64,000 bases of DNA from Prevotella sp. P5-50 (GCF_002251295.1 NZ_NPJA01000011.1:39639-103638); one strand, 5' to 3'. Shown: positions 16,061 to 25,525, counted from the stretch's first letter. The notes: generated by a model not told the origin, from the letters alone. Translations and numbers: made by a program.

Positions 16061-16410
16061 ATGCAGTCAGTCACCATGCCAATAGATCTGAAGGTTCTGA
16101 TGAACCATATTTATGAGTATAAAAAAGGTGTGCGCCGTATGGTGTTGTTCACCTTCAACAAAAAGTATGAAACTTTTGCCGTGTCGAAGCTGAAGCGCGA
16201 GGATATTGATTATATCATCCAGCCCATCGGCAACGACCGCCTCAATCTCTTCTTTGGCAAACGTGAATGTCTGGATGCTATCCGTATGATGGTCACAAAA
16301 CCGTTGTGTCATCTTTCTCCAGAAGAGGATTTTTCTTAGGAGCCATGTTAGGCTACGACATCTGTGCACAGTGTGAACGCTATTGCGAACGCAAGAAACG
16401 GGTGAGCTGA
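16061..16410 (+). pseudogene. DUF2023 family protein with a 3' frameshift
   Basis: MPIDLKVLMNHIYEYKKGV and YIIQPIGNDRLNLFFG match DUF2023, a small family found beside flavodoxin in Bacteroidetes. The open frame stops at TAG 16337-16339. The expected conserved end (LGAMLGYDICAQCERYC) continues in another frame from 16333 to TGA 16408-16410. The switch falls in a run of five T at 16330-16334: a sixth T would restore one frame. It is either a real mutation, slippage-dependent expression or a sequencing error. Starts at 16061 or 16076 are both possible. Confidence 0.75.
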
Positions 16411-16456
16411 CATGCGCTACTTACCATAGCTTTCTGACCGATTCTGGTTCAAGATA

Positions 16457-16499
16457 GTCCCATCTGTCGATTCTATAAATGGAATATTACAGATGGGAC
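16457..16499. other. 11-bp perfect inverted repeat GTCCCATCTGT
   Basis: GTCCCATCTGT (16457-16467) pairs exactly with ACAGATGGGAC (16489-16499), with a weaker inner ATTC/GAAT pair. It lies between DUF2023 and the methyltransferase. No T-run follows, so it may be a terminator-like stem or a regulatory hairpin. Otherwise the 16411-16633 gap shows nothing. Confidence 0.6.
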
Positions 16500-16633
16500 G
16501 TCTTGGCTTGATCTTTCTCGTCATGTTATAGAAATTGCAAGTACAGGGAAAGAAATACACGTAAATAGTTGGCTGTCTCAAAATAATCCCATAATTTTGC
16601 GCTTTCATTCGACAAGCGTAATAGAACAGCATT

Positions 16634-17404
16634 ATGGCATTATCCAATATAGAGAAACATTATAACAAACATCCCGAAGACTTGCGCTTACTGCGCAGAC
16701 ACGGTATTGTTGAGTTTGAAACCACCATGTACCATCTGCGCAGATTTCTTAAACCCGGTTATCGTTTGCTTGATATTGGTGCAGGTACAGGGCGCTACAC
16801 CTCGGCACTCATGGCAGAAGGCTATGAGGTGAAAGCTGTGGAATTGGTGCGTCGCAATATTGATGTGTTTTTGAAACGGGAACCAACAGCCGATGTTGTG
16901 CAGGGCGATGCACGCCACATGCCGTTTGTGCCTACAGCATCGGCAGATGTCACGCTTCTGCTTGGTCCGCTCTATCATCTTATTGGTGATGATGAGAAAT
17001 TGAAAGCATTAAATGAAGCCAAGCGCGTGACCAAGCCAGGAGGTCTGATCTTTGTTGCCTATCTGATGAACGAATATAGCATTCTGTCGTATTGTTTTGA
17101 CGAAGACAGAATAGGAGGGTTATTGGATAGAGGAGTAGTGGATCAGAATTTCCACATTCAAGCACAGGCAGACGAACTGTATGACTATGTGCGTTTGGAG
17201 GATATTAATCGATTGGACGAAAATGCAGGATTGGAACGAGTGACGATATTCTCGCCTGATGGTGCCTCTGATTATATGCGTACACGACTCAATCGTATGA
17301 GTGATGAGACCTTTGCCCATTTCATAGCCTATCAGAAGAGTATTTCCGAGCGTGCAGATCTCATCGGTGCAGGCAGTCATGTGGTAGATGTGGTGCGCGC
17401 TTGA
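16634..17404 (+). CDS. Class I SAM-dependent methyltransferase
   Basis: The AdoMet-binding motif I is LLDIGAGTGRYTSAL near residue 45. Motif II follows as VQGDARHMPF and the post-II region as TLLLGPLYHLIGDDEKLKAL. The C-terminal part (DEDRIGGLLDRGVVDQNFH) is typical of the Bacteroidales and Firmicutes methyltransferase_11 group. At 256 residues it is complete. The substrate cannot be deduced. It stands alone between a hairpin and a convergent terminator. Confidence 0.85.
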   Translation: MALSNIEKHYNKHPEDLRLLRRHGIVEFETTMYHLRRFLKPGYRLLDIGAGTGRYTSALMAEGYEVKAVELVRRNIDVFLKREPTADVVQGDARHMPFVPTASADVTLLLGPLYHLIGDDEKLKALNEAKRVTKPGGLIFVAYLMNEYSILSYCFDEDRIGGLLDRGVVDQNFHIQAQADELYDYVRLEDINRLDENAGLERVTIFSPDGASDYMRTRLNRMSDETFAHFIAYQKSISERADLIGAGSHVVDVVRA

Positions 17405-17477
17405 CATCAAACAGCTCATCTTCCTGAACAGAACACTCAGGTTCCTCCTAAATCCTAACACCCGATTCGAGAAAAAA

Positions 17478-17519
17478 TCCCCATCCATCATGATCAATAA
17501 GCGGTCATGTGGATGGGGA
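17478..17519. terminator. Bidirectional terminator between convergent genes
   Basis: TCCCCATCCA pairs with GGATGGGGA, extended by CATGA/TCATG, flanked by AAAAAA on the left and AAAA on the right. It lies between the convergent methyltransferase and permease genes and has the symmetry expected for termination from both sides. Confidence 0.75.
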
Positions 17520-17542
17520 AAATCGCATAGAATATAGGGTGT

Positions 17543-18850
17543 TTAAGCCTCGGCTTTGTCTTTAGGCAATACGAGATTGAGGATGACTGCCAATAGGAAC
17601 ACCACTGCCACACAGTTGTTGGCGAATACGGTGCGGACAATCTCAGGGAAGATGTTGAACATCTCTGTGGCTTGGGTGAAGCCAAGTCCGACGCTTAGCG
17701 ACAGACTGACAATGACCATGTTGCGATGAGATGAACCGCAACGGCCCATCATGCCGAAGCCAGCATAGAGGATGCTGCCAAACATCATCAGCGTGCAACC
17801 GCCCAAAACACATTGTGGAATCGTGGTTAGTGCATAACCTATCATGGGGAATATTCCACCCAGAATCATGATGAGGGCACCCGTGGCGATGGTAAAACGG
17901 TTGACAATGCCCGACATGGCAACCAATCCTACATTCTGTGAGAAAGAGGTGATAGGGGTACAGCCAAACAGTCCCGATACCGAACTGACGAAACCGTCGC
18001 AACTGACAGCGGCTCCCATCTCACGCTCGTTGGGGTCGCGTTTCAAAGCACTATTGCAGAGCGCACTCGTGTCACCAATAGTCTCGGTGGCAGATACCAG
18101 ATAGACGGCAACGATAGACAGAATGGCTCCGATATTGAAGGTTGGGGTGAAAGGCAACAGATGGGGCAATGACAGGATAGGACGACTACCGATGCCACTG
18201 AAATCGACCATGCCCATGCACAAGGCAAGGATGTAACCTGCCACAAGACCTACCAAAACAGATAGTGAACGAAGAAAACCTTTTGCAAACACCTGACAGA
18301 GCAGACATGTGAGTAGGGTGATGCTGCCCACAATCCAGTTGTTGATACTGCCAAAGTCGGCAGCTCCTTGTCCTCCGGCAAACGAGTTGGCACCAATGGG
18401 AAGCAACGAGAATCCAATAGCAGTTACTACCGTTGCTGCCACCACAGGTGGAATCAGTTTAATCCAGTAGCGTGCAAACAGGCCGAGTGTGCCTTCTACC
18501 AATCCACCGATAATTACGGCCCCCATCAGTGTACCCATGCCTTGTGTGGCAGCGATGCTGATGGCCAGCGACAAGAAGGTGAATGAAATACCCATGACGA
18601 CAGGCAACCGTGAACCGATGCGCCATATCGGATAGAGCTGTACCAACGTGCCGATACCGGCAATAATCATACAGTTTTGAATGAGCATACTGCTGGTGAC
18701 ACTATCGATACCGATAGCACCTGCCAGAATCATGATAGGGGTGATGTTGCTGACAAACATGGCCAGTACATGTTGCAGACCGAAGGGTACGGCCTTGCCG
18801 ACGGGAACACGTCCGTCGAGTTGATAGAGATTACTGATGTCTTGTCCCAT
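17543..18850 (-). CDS. NCS2-type xanthine/uracil permease
   Basis: The start at 18850 (MGQDISNLYQLDGRVPVGKA) is preferred over an upstream Met because it matches the cytosolic N-terminus of the family. Signature elements are FGLQHVLAMFVSNITPI at the start, SATETIGDTSALC (the ATE-type substrate motif of the purine branch) and GCTPITSFSQNVGLVAMSG. About 14 membrane segments are present. The protein most likely imports xanthine or uric acid with a cation. It is monocistronic. Confidence 0.9.
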   Translation of the reverse strand: MGQDISNLYQLDGRVPVGKAVPFGLQHVLAMFVSNITPIMILAGAIGIDSVTSSMLIQNCMIIAGIGTLVQLYPIWRIGSRLPVVMGISFTFLSLAISIAATQGMGTLMGAVIIGGLVEGTLGLFARYWIKLIPPVVAATVVTAIGFSLLPIGANSFAGGQGAADFGSINNWIVGSITLLTCLLCQVFAKGFLRSLSVLVGLVAGYILALCMGMVDFSGIGSRPILSLPHLLPFTPTFNIGAILSIVAVYLVSATETIGDTSALCNSALKRDPNEREMGAAVSCDGFVSSVSGLFGCTPITSFSQNVGLVAMSGIVNRFTIATGALIMILGGIFPMIGYALTTIPQCVLGGCTLMMFGSILYAGFGMMGRCGSSHRNMVIVSLSLSVGLGFTQATEMFNIFPEIVRTVFANNCVAVVFLLAVILNLVLPKDKAEA

Positions 18851-19070
18851 ATAAAAATGTAATGGATGAGAATTAAAAAATCCTTGCAAAGGTAATTGTT
18901 TTTTCGGGAATATCCAAAGAAATACCATTCAAAACCTATTCATATCCATTTCTCATTCCATGCAAGGAGCTGATAGACTTTGATGCCAGCTGAGGACGAT
19001 GCCTATGACATGTTTTTTGGACTATCTTCTTGTATCTCTTGCAAAATTAGTGTATCTCTGCATCCAGAGA

Positions 19071-19149
19071 TGCTAAGGTACTCACGCTCGGAAGTACAAA
19101 AGAAAAAGTGATTTTTCTTTTGTACTTCGCTCGCTTAATCGTATCTTTG
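19071..19149 (+). promoter_or_regulatory. Repeat-derived promoter upstream of wzi
   Basis: The block GGTACTCACGCTCGG ... TTCGCTCGCTTAATCGTATC resembles one unit of the 78-bp tandem repeat upstream of tex, in the opposite orientation. It ends with a TATCTTTG box at 19142-19149. The middle is itself an inverted repeat (GAAGTACAAAAGAAAAA / TTTTTCTTTTGTACTTC type). The wzi ATG lies only 10 bases after the box, so the transcript would have almost no leader. The rest of the 18851-19158 gap shows nothing. Confidence 0.65.
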
Positions 19150-19158
19150 TAGCCAGAT

Positions 19159-20724
19159 ATGAAATATATTGCAATAGCAACGCTTCTTGCCGTCACATTC
19201 AATGCCCATGCCCAACAGCGCGAACCTCTTGCCGACAGTCTTGACTATCGGATGGAACGCCAGAATTCGGCATCGGCGGGTGATCATTCGCCATTATGGC
19301 TTCATGCCAATAAGTATGGACTCAGTTCGTTCAAAACTACTAATGGCTTTTGGCGTGCAACCATAGAGCGTCCACTCTCACGTGATGATAGTCGGCGCTG
19401 GGGTATTGGTTATGGCCTTGACATGGCTTTAACGGGCAGATATACCAGCCGTTTTGTTGTTCAACAAGCCTATGCTGAGGTGCGCTGGCTCAAGGGTGTG
19501 ATCACCGTGGGTAGTAAAGAACAACCCATGCAGTTGAAAGATCAGGAACTCAGCAGTGGTTCACAAACTCTGGGTATCAATGCCCGCCCTGTTCCACAAG
19601 TGCGACTTTCCTTGCCCGACTATTGGAGCATTCCCGGCACACACCATTGGCTTGCCATAAAAGGACATATTGCCTATGGCAAGACAACCGATGACCATTG
19701 GCAGACTGAGTTTACCCAAAGGCAATATAAATACACGCAAAGCACTCTTTATCACAGCAAGGCAGGCTATCTGCGTATTGGAAATGCCAACAAAATCATC
19801 GTGTCGCTTGAACTCGGACTGGAGATGGCGGCACAGTTTGGCGGCACCTCATATCTGCGGCAAAGTGATGGCTCGATGAAGGCCTATCACAATCAAGGCG
19901 GACTGAAAGGAATGATAAAGGCATTGGTGCCAGGAGGCGGCGATGTGTTGGAAACGGAAAACCGCAATGCTGCAGGCAATACCTTAGGCAGTTGGCTGGC
20001 ACGTTTCAATTTTGATGCTGACGAATGGGGATTCAGCCTTTATGCCGACCATTTCTTTGAAGACCAGTCGGCGCTGACCCATCTCAGTCCTGATGGATAT
20101 GGCGAGGGAGACCAATGGAACACGCAGGTGAAACGGCGCTACAATCTCTATGCCTTCAAAGATATGTTGTGGGGCTTTGAACTTCGTATTCCCGACCAAC
20201 GATGGATGAATAAGATGGTGTTTGAATACCTCTATACTAAGTATCAGAGTGGTGCCATGTATCATGACCACGACCAAACACTGTCAGACCAAATTGCAGG
20301 TCTCGACAACTATTACAACCATTACCTCTATACCGGATGGCAACACTGGGGTGAGGTGATGGGCAATCCACTTTATACTTCACCTATTTATAATAGCGAC
20401 CATCGTATTGCTGTGGAGAACAACCGTACTGTAGCCTGTCATCTTGGTATTGCCGGCGATCCTTCTTCCCGCTTACATTATCGCTTACTGGCTACGTGGC
20501 AGAAAGGTTTTGGCACCTATTGGGCACCGTTTCCCGATCCACGGCATAACGTCAGTCTATTGGCAGAAGTCTCTTACCGCTTGCGCGATGGTAAGGAACG
20601 ATGGACTCGGGGATGGACGCTCAGAGGAGCTCTTGCCATGGACAGCGGAACGTTGCTGGGCGACAACTATGGTGTGCAACTCACTTTGATTAAGAACGGA
20701 ATACTGAAATGGAGAAAGAGATAA
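19159..20724 (+). CDS. Wzi-family capsule assembly outer-membrane protein
   Basis: A signal peptide (MKYIAIATLLAVTFNAHA) precedes a 500-residue beta-barrel-like protein. The motif RQNSASAGDHSPLWLHANKYG opens the mature part and KEQPMQLKDQELSSGSQTLG follows; both are typical of the Bacteroidetes capsule assembly Wzi family. The last residues end in charged RKR rather than a terminal aromatic. Its role would be surface attachment or organisation of polysaccharide. It is divergent in strand from the polysaccharide operon but borders it. It shares the overlap TAATGA with the next gene. Confidence 0.85.
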   Translation: MKYIAIATLLAVTFNAHAQQREPLADSLDYRMERQNSASAGDHSPLWLHANKYGLSSFKTTNGFWRATIERPLSRDDSRRWGIGYGLDMALTGRYTSRFVVQQAYAEVRWLKGVITVGSKEQPMQLKDQELSSGSQTLGINARPVPQVRLSLPDYWSIPGTHHWLAIKGHIAYGKTTDDHWQTEFTQRQYKYTQSTLYHSKAGYLRIGNANKIIVSLELGLEMAAQFGGTSYLRQSDGSMKAYHNQGGLKGMIKALVPGGGDVLETENRNAAGNTLGSWLARFNFDADEWGFSLYADHFFEDQSALTHLSPDGYGEGDQWNTQVKRRYNLYAFKDMLWGFELRIPDQRWMNKMVFEYLYTKYQSGAMYHDHDQTLSDQIAGLDNYYNHYLYTGWQHWGEVMGNPLYTSPIYNSDHRIAVENNRTVACHLGIAGDPSSRLHYRLLATWQKGFGTYWAPFPDPRHNVSLLAEVSYRLRDGKERWTRGWTLRGALAMDSGTLLGDNYGVQLTLIKNGILKWRKR

Positions 20725-21164
20725 TGAAACGGCTGATATTTGTATTGACAATATGTATGGCTTTGGTGGCTTGCGACATCGAGACATCAGGCAATGGCGA
20801 CCTCGATGGCTTCTGGCAACTGCGCCAAGTAGATACTCTTGCCACAGAAGGCACAACAGACATGCGTCAATCGATGATTTATTGGGCTGTGCAAAACCGC
20901 TTGATAGAAGTGCGTTTGTTGGAGAATGAGGAGAGCAACGGCACGGGATATCTGTTTCATTTCGACCGGACAGACGACCAATTGAACCTCTCTGTTCCTT
21001 ATTTGCATCTGCGCGACGAACCCGATGAGGAAGTGACCGACCTTGAGGTGATGCGTCCTTTCGGATTTGATGCCTTGCAACAGTCGTTTGCCATCAAATG
21101 CCTTGATAATGATAAAATGATTCTTGAAACGCAATATTTACGCCTACATTTCCGTAAATATTGA
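20724..21164 (+). CDS. Lipocalin-like lipoprotein
   Basis: The ATG at 20724 overlaps the wzi stop (TAATG), so the gene is translationally coupled. The signal peptide ends in ALVACDIE, giving a lipidated Cys. The mature part begins GNGDLDGFWQL and continues as about eight short beta strands, in line with the lipocalin-like (DUF4488/DUF5004-type) lipoproteins of Bacteroidales. The function is unknown. Its 3' end overlaps the convergent sugar transferase gene by 21 bases. Confidence 0.75.
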   Translation: MKRLIFVLTICMALVACDIETSGNGDLDGFWQLRQVDTLATEGTTDMRQSMIYWAVQNRLIEVRLLENEESNGTGYLFHFDRTDDQLNLSVPYLHLRDEPDEEVTDLEVMRPFGFDALQQSFAIKCLDNDKMILETQYLRLHFRKY

Positions 21165-21812
21165 TGCCCTGTTGTTTATCGTTTTTGTGACAATCTTATA
21201 GAAAGTAATGGATAATATTTTCAAATCTTGCCACCACGAACGGTGTCTCAGATAGTTGAGATCCATCTCCAGGCGGCGAAGCATCTTTTCCATGGTATCA
21301 GTATAGCCATTGTAAATGGTGGCATAGGAGGTGATTCCTGGACGTATTTGATATAGAAATTGATAGCGTGAATCTCTTTCCATAATCTGATCAATATAGT
21401 AGGGACGTTCAGGACGTGGACCGACAAACGACATTTCTCCTTTCAACACATTCCAGAACTGTGGCAGTTCGTCGAGGTGGTAGCGTCTCATCCATCGTCC
21501 GGCTTGAGTCAGTCTGATATCGGTGGCATTGTTGCAGAGCTGAGGACCGCTGTTCTCGGCATTGGTCACCATGGTGCGGAATTTATAGATGTAGAATGGG
21601 CGTCCGAAGCGTCCGATGCGTTCCTGCCGATAGATGATGGGACCGTCTTTCCCACGCCGTACTGCCAGATAGCAGGCGAGAAACAAAGGGGAGAAGATGA
21701 TGATGCACATTCCTGCCATGATGAAGTCGAACCATCGCTTCACTTCTCGTTCAAAAGCATTCATGCCATCGTATATATAGTTGTCTATTTGTTTTGTTTG
21801 GGTATTATTCAT
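21144..21812 (-). CDS. Initiating sugar-1-phosphate transferase (WcaJ/polyprenyl type)
   Basis: A short N-terminal helix is followed by KRWFDFIMAGMCIIIFSP, the membrane anchor of bacterial sugar transferases. Next come IYRQERIGRFGRPFYIYKF, WMRRYHLDELPQFWNVLKG and MSFVGPRP, all family signatures. The enzyme transfers a sugar phosphate to undecaprenyl phosphate to start repeat-unit assembly at the inner membrane. At 222 residues it is the short form without the N-terminal multi-pass domain. It is the last gene of the polysaccharide operon. Confidence 0.92.
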   Translation of the reverse strand: MNNTQTKQIDNYIYDGMNAFEREVKRWFDFIMAGMCIIIFSPLFLACYLAVRRGKDGPIIYRQERIGRFGRPFYIYKFRTMVTNAENSGPQLCNNATDIRLTQAGRWMRRYHLDELPQFWNVLKGEMSFVGPRPERPYYIDQIMERDSRYQFLYQIRPGITSYATIYNGYTDTMEKMLRRLEMDLNYLRHRSWWQDLKILSITFYKIVTKTINNRASIFTEM

Positions 21813-21844
21813 ATGTTATTTTTAACGTAGCAATCTTGGTTTTA

Positions 21845-22666
21845 TTATCTACGTAGTAGGAAAATATAGATGTTTTGTCGCAATTTGTTGGGCAACAGTC
21901 TTACAACACACCGCATCAGCATGTTTGTTGTCATCTCTATGGTGCTGATATACTTGAACTGATGAAAGGATCGCAATAGGTTGATTTCCGACTTGGTGTA
22001 TCGCCAGCCGCCCCGTCTGCCGAAGAAGTCTGTAGAGGTGCGGAAGTGTATGAGCGGCTGTTGCAGGTTGTGAAATCGTGCCCCGTCCATGATGAGTCTT
22101 ACCCATAGGTCGTAGTCTTCAAACAGATAGATGTCATGGTATCCACCTACACGCATCACCGCTTCGCGGCGGAACATCACCGTAGGATGGTTCATCGGGT
22201 TGCGGCGTTTGCCAAACCTCACAATGTCGGCATGGTGCTCGGGCAACCGTCGTATAGAGATGGTCTCTGAGGGAGTGGCGCAAAACTCGTCGGTCCATCC
22301 TCCCAACACGTCACAGTCAGGGTGTTCTGCCATGTAGTTGTATTGCAGTTCCAGTCGGTTGGGGTAGCAGATGTCATCGGTATCCATGCGCATCACAAGG
22401 TCGTTGTGGCAGTGGCGAAGACCTTCGTTGAGTGCCAGTCCAAGTCCACGGTTTTCCTTGAGTGGCACAAACTGCAGTTCGGGATAATTGTTTCGGTAGC
22501 AGTCAATCATCGTGTCCAGCGCTTCTGTCAGCGGGCCATCGCCCACGAGTATTATCTCGCTGGCACGGAAAGTCTGACTGAACACGCTGTCTAAACATTG
22601 ACGTAGGTATTCTGGCTTTTCCCGATGATAGACGGAGAGCAATATACTGCAGTTTATTTGTTGCAT
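21845..22666 (-). CDS. GT2 glycosyltransferase
   Basis: The N-terminal nucleotide-sugar fold reads SILLSVYHREKPEYL, then LVGDGPLTEAL, and the metal-binding MRMDTDDICYPNRLE has the DxD-type acidic cluster. WTDEFC and MNHPTVMFRREAV are usual acceptor-side motifs of the family. It adds one sugar to the lipid-linked repeat unit; donor and linkage are unknown. It lies 33 bases before the sugar transferase in the same operon. Confidence 0.88.
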   Translation of the reverse strand: MQQINCSILLSVYHREKPEYLRQCLDSVFSQTFRASEIILVGDGPLTEALDTMIDCYRNNYPELQFVPLKENRGLGLALNEGLRHCHNDLVMRMDTDDICYPNRLELQYNYMAEHPDCDVLGGWTDEFCATPSETISIRRLPEHHADIVRFGKRRNPMNHPTVMFRREAVMRVGGYHDIYLFEDYDLWVRLIMDGARFHNLQQPLIHFRTSTDFFGRRGGWRYTKSEINLLRSFHQFKYISTIEMTTNMLMRCVVRLLPNKLRQNIYIFLLRR

Positions 22667-22701
22667 GGCTTGCTTGTTTTAATACATCTGTTCATGCGTT
22701 G

Positions 22702-23580
22702 TTATATGGTTATCCAATGGCTGGGCACAGGAGTGACCGCAGCCTGTCGTCGCCACCAGAGCTTTGGCCCAATGTTGATGGCACCGGTCTGTGTTGCCAA
22801 CCAAGCGCCCCACCATGAGAACGATGAATTGGCGATGATATGATGTCGGCAGAGGGTCATCAGATGCATGTCCTGTATGCCCTGTTTGCCGTTGTTCCAG
22901 TCGGCAAAGATGGCTTCTACATCGTTGAGCAATGGTTGCAGATGGGTTTTACACCATACAATATCATCGGAGAAGATGCAGAACAACTGTGCCTGAGCGT
23001 GTTGTCGGATGTAGTGGATGGCTTGGGTGTAATAGTCGGTGGCGGTGAGATCATAAAATAGCTTATCGCCGATATAGTCGGTGCGCCGCACATGGATGCT
23101 GACAGCCTCTTCCTTTTCCAACCGTTGTGCCAATGCGGTGTTGGCTTCATCGGCGAAGTCGGGAAAGTGGAATCGTTCTATGAGTATGTCACGGCAGTCG
23201 CTGAAATATTCCTCATGTTGCCAGTAACCATCATAATAGGTGTTGCCTTGTCGGCTAATAGCCTCATGGTCGATGGCAAAGTTGTGTGGCTCTACACACA
23301 TGGTTCTTCGCTTGGGCAACAACCTGCTACCAAACCGCCATGATTGAAAGTTGGGGTAGGGGTAAGCCACGTGGGCTATATTTCCGCATGTTGCCTGTTT
23401 GATGTCGATGCCAAACACCTCGTTGAGTTGGTATTTTCGCCTATAGCCATTAAACCCATGCAGGTCTGCCATCACCATTTCATCGGGATGGTGTCGTTGC
23501 AAGGCGGTATAGAGGGCATATTGAAACATTTGATTTCCAAGTCCTCCAAGTATCTTGACAATCTTTATCGGTTGTGTCAT
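22702..23580 (-). CDS. Alpha-1,2-fucosyltransferase (GT11)
   Basis: The start IVKILGGLGNQMFQYALYTAL is the hallmark of GT11. The GDP-fucose-binding motif is SIHVRRTDYIGD (HxRRxD) near residue 160. LFCIFSDDIVWCK and ANSSFSWWGAWLA complete the family pattern. The length of 292 residues is normal. It is expected to place alpha-1,2-linked fucose (or galactose) on the polysaccharide. Fucosylated surface glycans are common in gut Bacteroidales, so this suggests host mimicry, as an inference. Confidence 0.93.
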   Translation of the reverse strand: MTQPIKIVKILGGLGNQMFQYALYTALQRHHPDEMVMADLHGFNGYRRKYQLNEVFGIDIKQATCGNIAHVAYPYPNFQSWRFGSRLLPKRRTMCVEPHNFAIDHEAISRQGNTYYDGYWQHEEYFSDCRDILIERFHFPDFADEANTALAQRLEKEEAVSIHVRRTDYIGDKLFYDLTATDYYTQAIHYIRQHAQAQLFCIFSDDIVWCKTHLQPLLNDVEAIFADWNNGKQGIQDMHLMTLCRHHIIANSSFSWWGAWLATQTGAINIGPKLWWRRQAAVTPVPSHWITI

Positions 23581-23645
23581 TATTATGCAAAGGTAATGAT
23601 AAATCAGTAGAAATGCAAACGATGTTGCGAAATATCTTGGCGCAA

Positions 23646-24410
23646 CTATCTGCCAAATTGTTGCTTGACGGTCATAATCGTCTTCCCGATGGCCAGCATG
23701 AGTCGTAGAGAAATGCCCTTGTGCATGGTACCGATGATTTTGGCATCATGCTGCCACGCTTGATAGATATGGATGCTACGGCTAATCTGCCCTTCGTGGT
23801 CGTGGGCTGACTCCACGATGAGTGTTGGACAATAGACGATGGCTGACGCGCGAAGCATACGGTAGTACCATTCCACATCGACCAGCCATTGCAACGGCTC
23901 ATGAAACGCCTGTCGCTTGTCGCATCGAAATGCTACGCAGGCACATGGCCCGATGGCGTTGAGGCCAAATAGCGTGGTGGGGTGGTGCAGCATCCATCGT
24001 TTCAATCGTGAAGGAAAGTGTCGCTTCTTTTGTTTCTCTCCTATCATGACGTGCACTTCCGATACGGCAATATCGGCATTGGTCTGTCGCATGACGTGCA
24101 GTAACTGGGCGAGATAGTTGTTGCCCACCAAGGCTTCGTCGTGGTGGAGTACAATGCCATATGTGCCCGTAACCTTGCCGAGTCCTTCGTTCCAATTGCC
24201 CACCGCCCCCAACTGAGGTCGGTTGTGGTGGTAATTGATTCGATCATCGTGGAGTCCCATGACATACTGTTCGATGCGATTGTCGGTAGAATCGTCGCAG
24301 ACTATGATTTCCATACTTACCCCTTCTTGGCTGCGCACACTGTCTATAGCACGTTGTGCTAATGCCAGATGGTTGTAGGTTGGGATGATGATAGAGAAGT
24401 TGGGAGTCAT
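23646..24410 (-). CDS. GT2 glycosyltransferase
   Basis: The fold begins FSIIIPTYNHLALAQRAIDS with IIVCDDSTD and LHHDEALVGNNYL, the metal-binding region in which His-Asp-Glu replaces the usual DxD. It is 254 residues, compact and soluble apart from an amphipathic C-terminus. It sits three bases after the polymerase gene. The acceptor and donor are unknown. Confidence 0.87.
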   Translation of the reverse strand: MTPNFSIIIPTYNHLALAQRAIDSVRSQEGVSMEIIVCDDSTDNRIEQYVMGLHDDRINYHHNRPQLGAVGNWNEGLGKVTGTYGIVLHHDEALVGNNYLAQLLHVMRQTNADIAVSEVHVMIGEKQKKRHFPSRLKRWMLHHPTTLFGLNAIGPCACVAFRCDKRQAFHEPLQWLVDVEWYYRMLRASAIVYCPTLIVESAHDHEGQISRSIHIYQAWQHDAKIIGTMHKGISLRLMLAIGKTIMTVKQQFGR

Positions 24411-24412
24411 GA

Positions 24413-25525
24413 TTACGGATGTGATAAGGTTTGATGTTTCTGATTGATGAGATACATGCAGATCAACAATACAGAGAGCGACAATACATTGTCGATACTG
24501 CCACCCCAGAAGAGATCGAGTGCCAGTCCGAGAAACAGTCCTAGTTCGGGCGCATAGTGTTTATAGCTACTGTAATGTGAGAAGGTGCGGAATAGTGAAG
24601 CGATGAACAAGAACATCAATGGGAGTCCGAAACACAATCCGAAGAGCAGAATGGTCGATTCTGTCACATCGGCTGTTGCCAGCGTTCTGACGCTGAAGCG
24701 CGTGTGGCCTGTCACTTGTTGAAACAGAAAACCATTGCCAACCAACGGGCTGTCGTTGAGTCGGTCGATGGTGTGTCCCCATAGTTTATAACGGAAATAA
24801 TTACTCTCACTACTCATCATTGTCCATCGGGTCAGTACAACCACCATACCTATCGTGGCACATATTCCCGACAGCAGATAGCTTCGATGGCGATAGAGGT
24901 GGAAGGTGATGAGCATCAAGACTAACGCCAACGAGATGAAGTAGCGGAGTGACCCTGCCAATAGCAGATTGACCACCATCAGAAAGGCTACAGAATAGCG
25001 CAACCTTTTCCGAAGTCCCATCTCGTTGATGAGGAAACATAGTGCCAAAAACGAAATACTACCCGAATAGAGCGAATTACCCTTGATGCCTTGAAAGCGC
25101 GGAATCAGTTCTCCGGGACGGATGGTCAGATACACCCATGGCAACTTCACTCCTGCCACCTGCAGTATATTCGCCATGAGATCGGCTGCAAAGATGGCAT
25201 AAACGGTATATTTCACAGCGGTCAGCAAACGGCTTTTGTCTTTTACTCCCATCAGCATGACGGTGAGGAAATAAAACTGAATCCATCGTGCCAATGGTGC
25301 TGTTTCGGTGGGGCGCGCCATCATCATGAAGAGCCCGACAATGAGCGAGGCTGCCGTGAAGCCTGCAAACAAGGGTACACTCTTCACACATGTTGCAAAG
25401 GTGTGCTGGGAAAACAACAGCAGTAGCGCCCCTGCTAACAGCGGAACGAAGGCGTAGCCGGCAAACTGGAGCAATACCAGTGCGATGGCAAATAGTGTTA
25501 TGCCGAGTTCTTCGCGTGTCTTCAT
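24413..25525 (-). CDS. O-antigen ligase/polymerase family membrane protein (Wzy-like)
   Basis: The ATG at 25525 (MKTREELGITLFAIALVLLQ) is preferred because it overlaps the flippase stop by four bases, as elsewhere in this operon. About ten hydrophobic segments are seen. A large periplasmic loop includes RFQGIKGNSLYSG and later NDSPLVGNGFLFQ, the GxGxxxF-like motif of O-antigen ligase and Wzy proteins. Its likely job is to polymerise repeat units on the periplasmic face. Sequence alone cannot separate ligase from polymerase, but the context favours polymerase. Confidence 0.8.
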   Translation of the reverse strand: MKTREELGITLFAIALVLLQFAGYAFVPLLAGALLLLFSQHTFATCVKSVPLFAGFTAASLIVGLFMMMARPTETAPLARWIQFYFLTVMLMGVKDKSRLLTAVKYTVYAIFAADLMANILQVAGVKLPWVYLTIRPGELIPRFQGIKGNSLYSGSISFLALCFLINEMGLRKRLRYSVAFLMVVNLLLAGSLRYFISLALVLMLITFHLYRHRSYLLSGICATIGMVVVLTRWTMMSSESNYFRYKLWGHTIDRLNDSPLVGNGFLFQQVTGHTRFSVRTLATADVTESTILLFGLCFGLPLMFLFIASLFRTFSHYSSYKHYAPELGLFLGLALDLFWGGSIDNVLSLSVLLICMYLINQKHQTLSHP

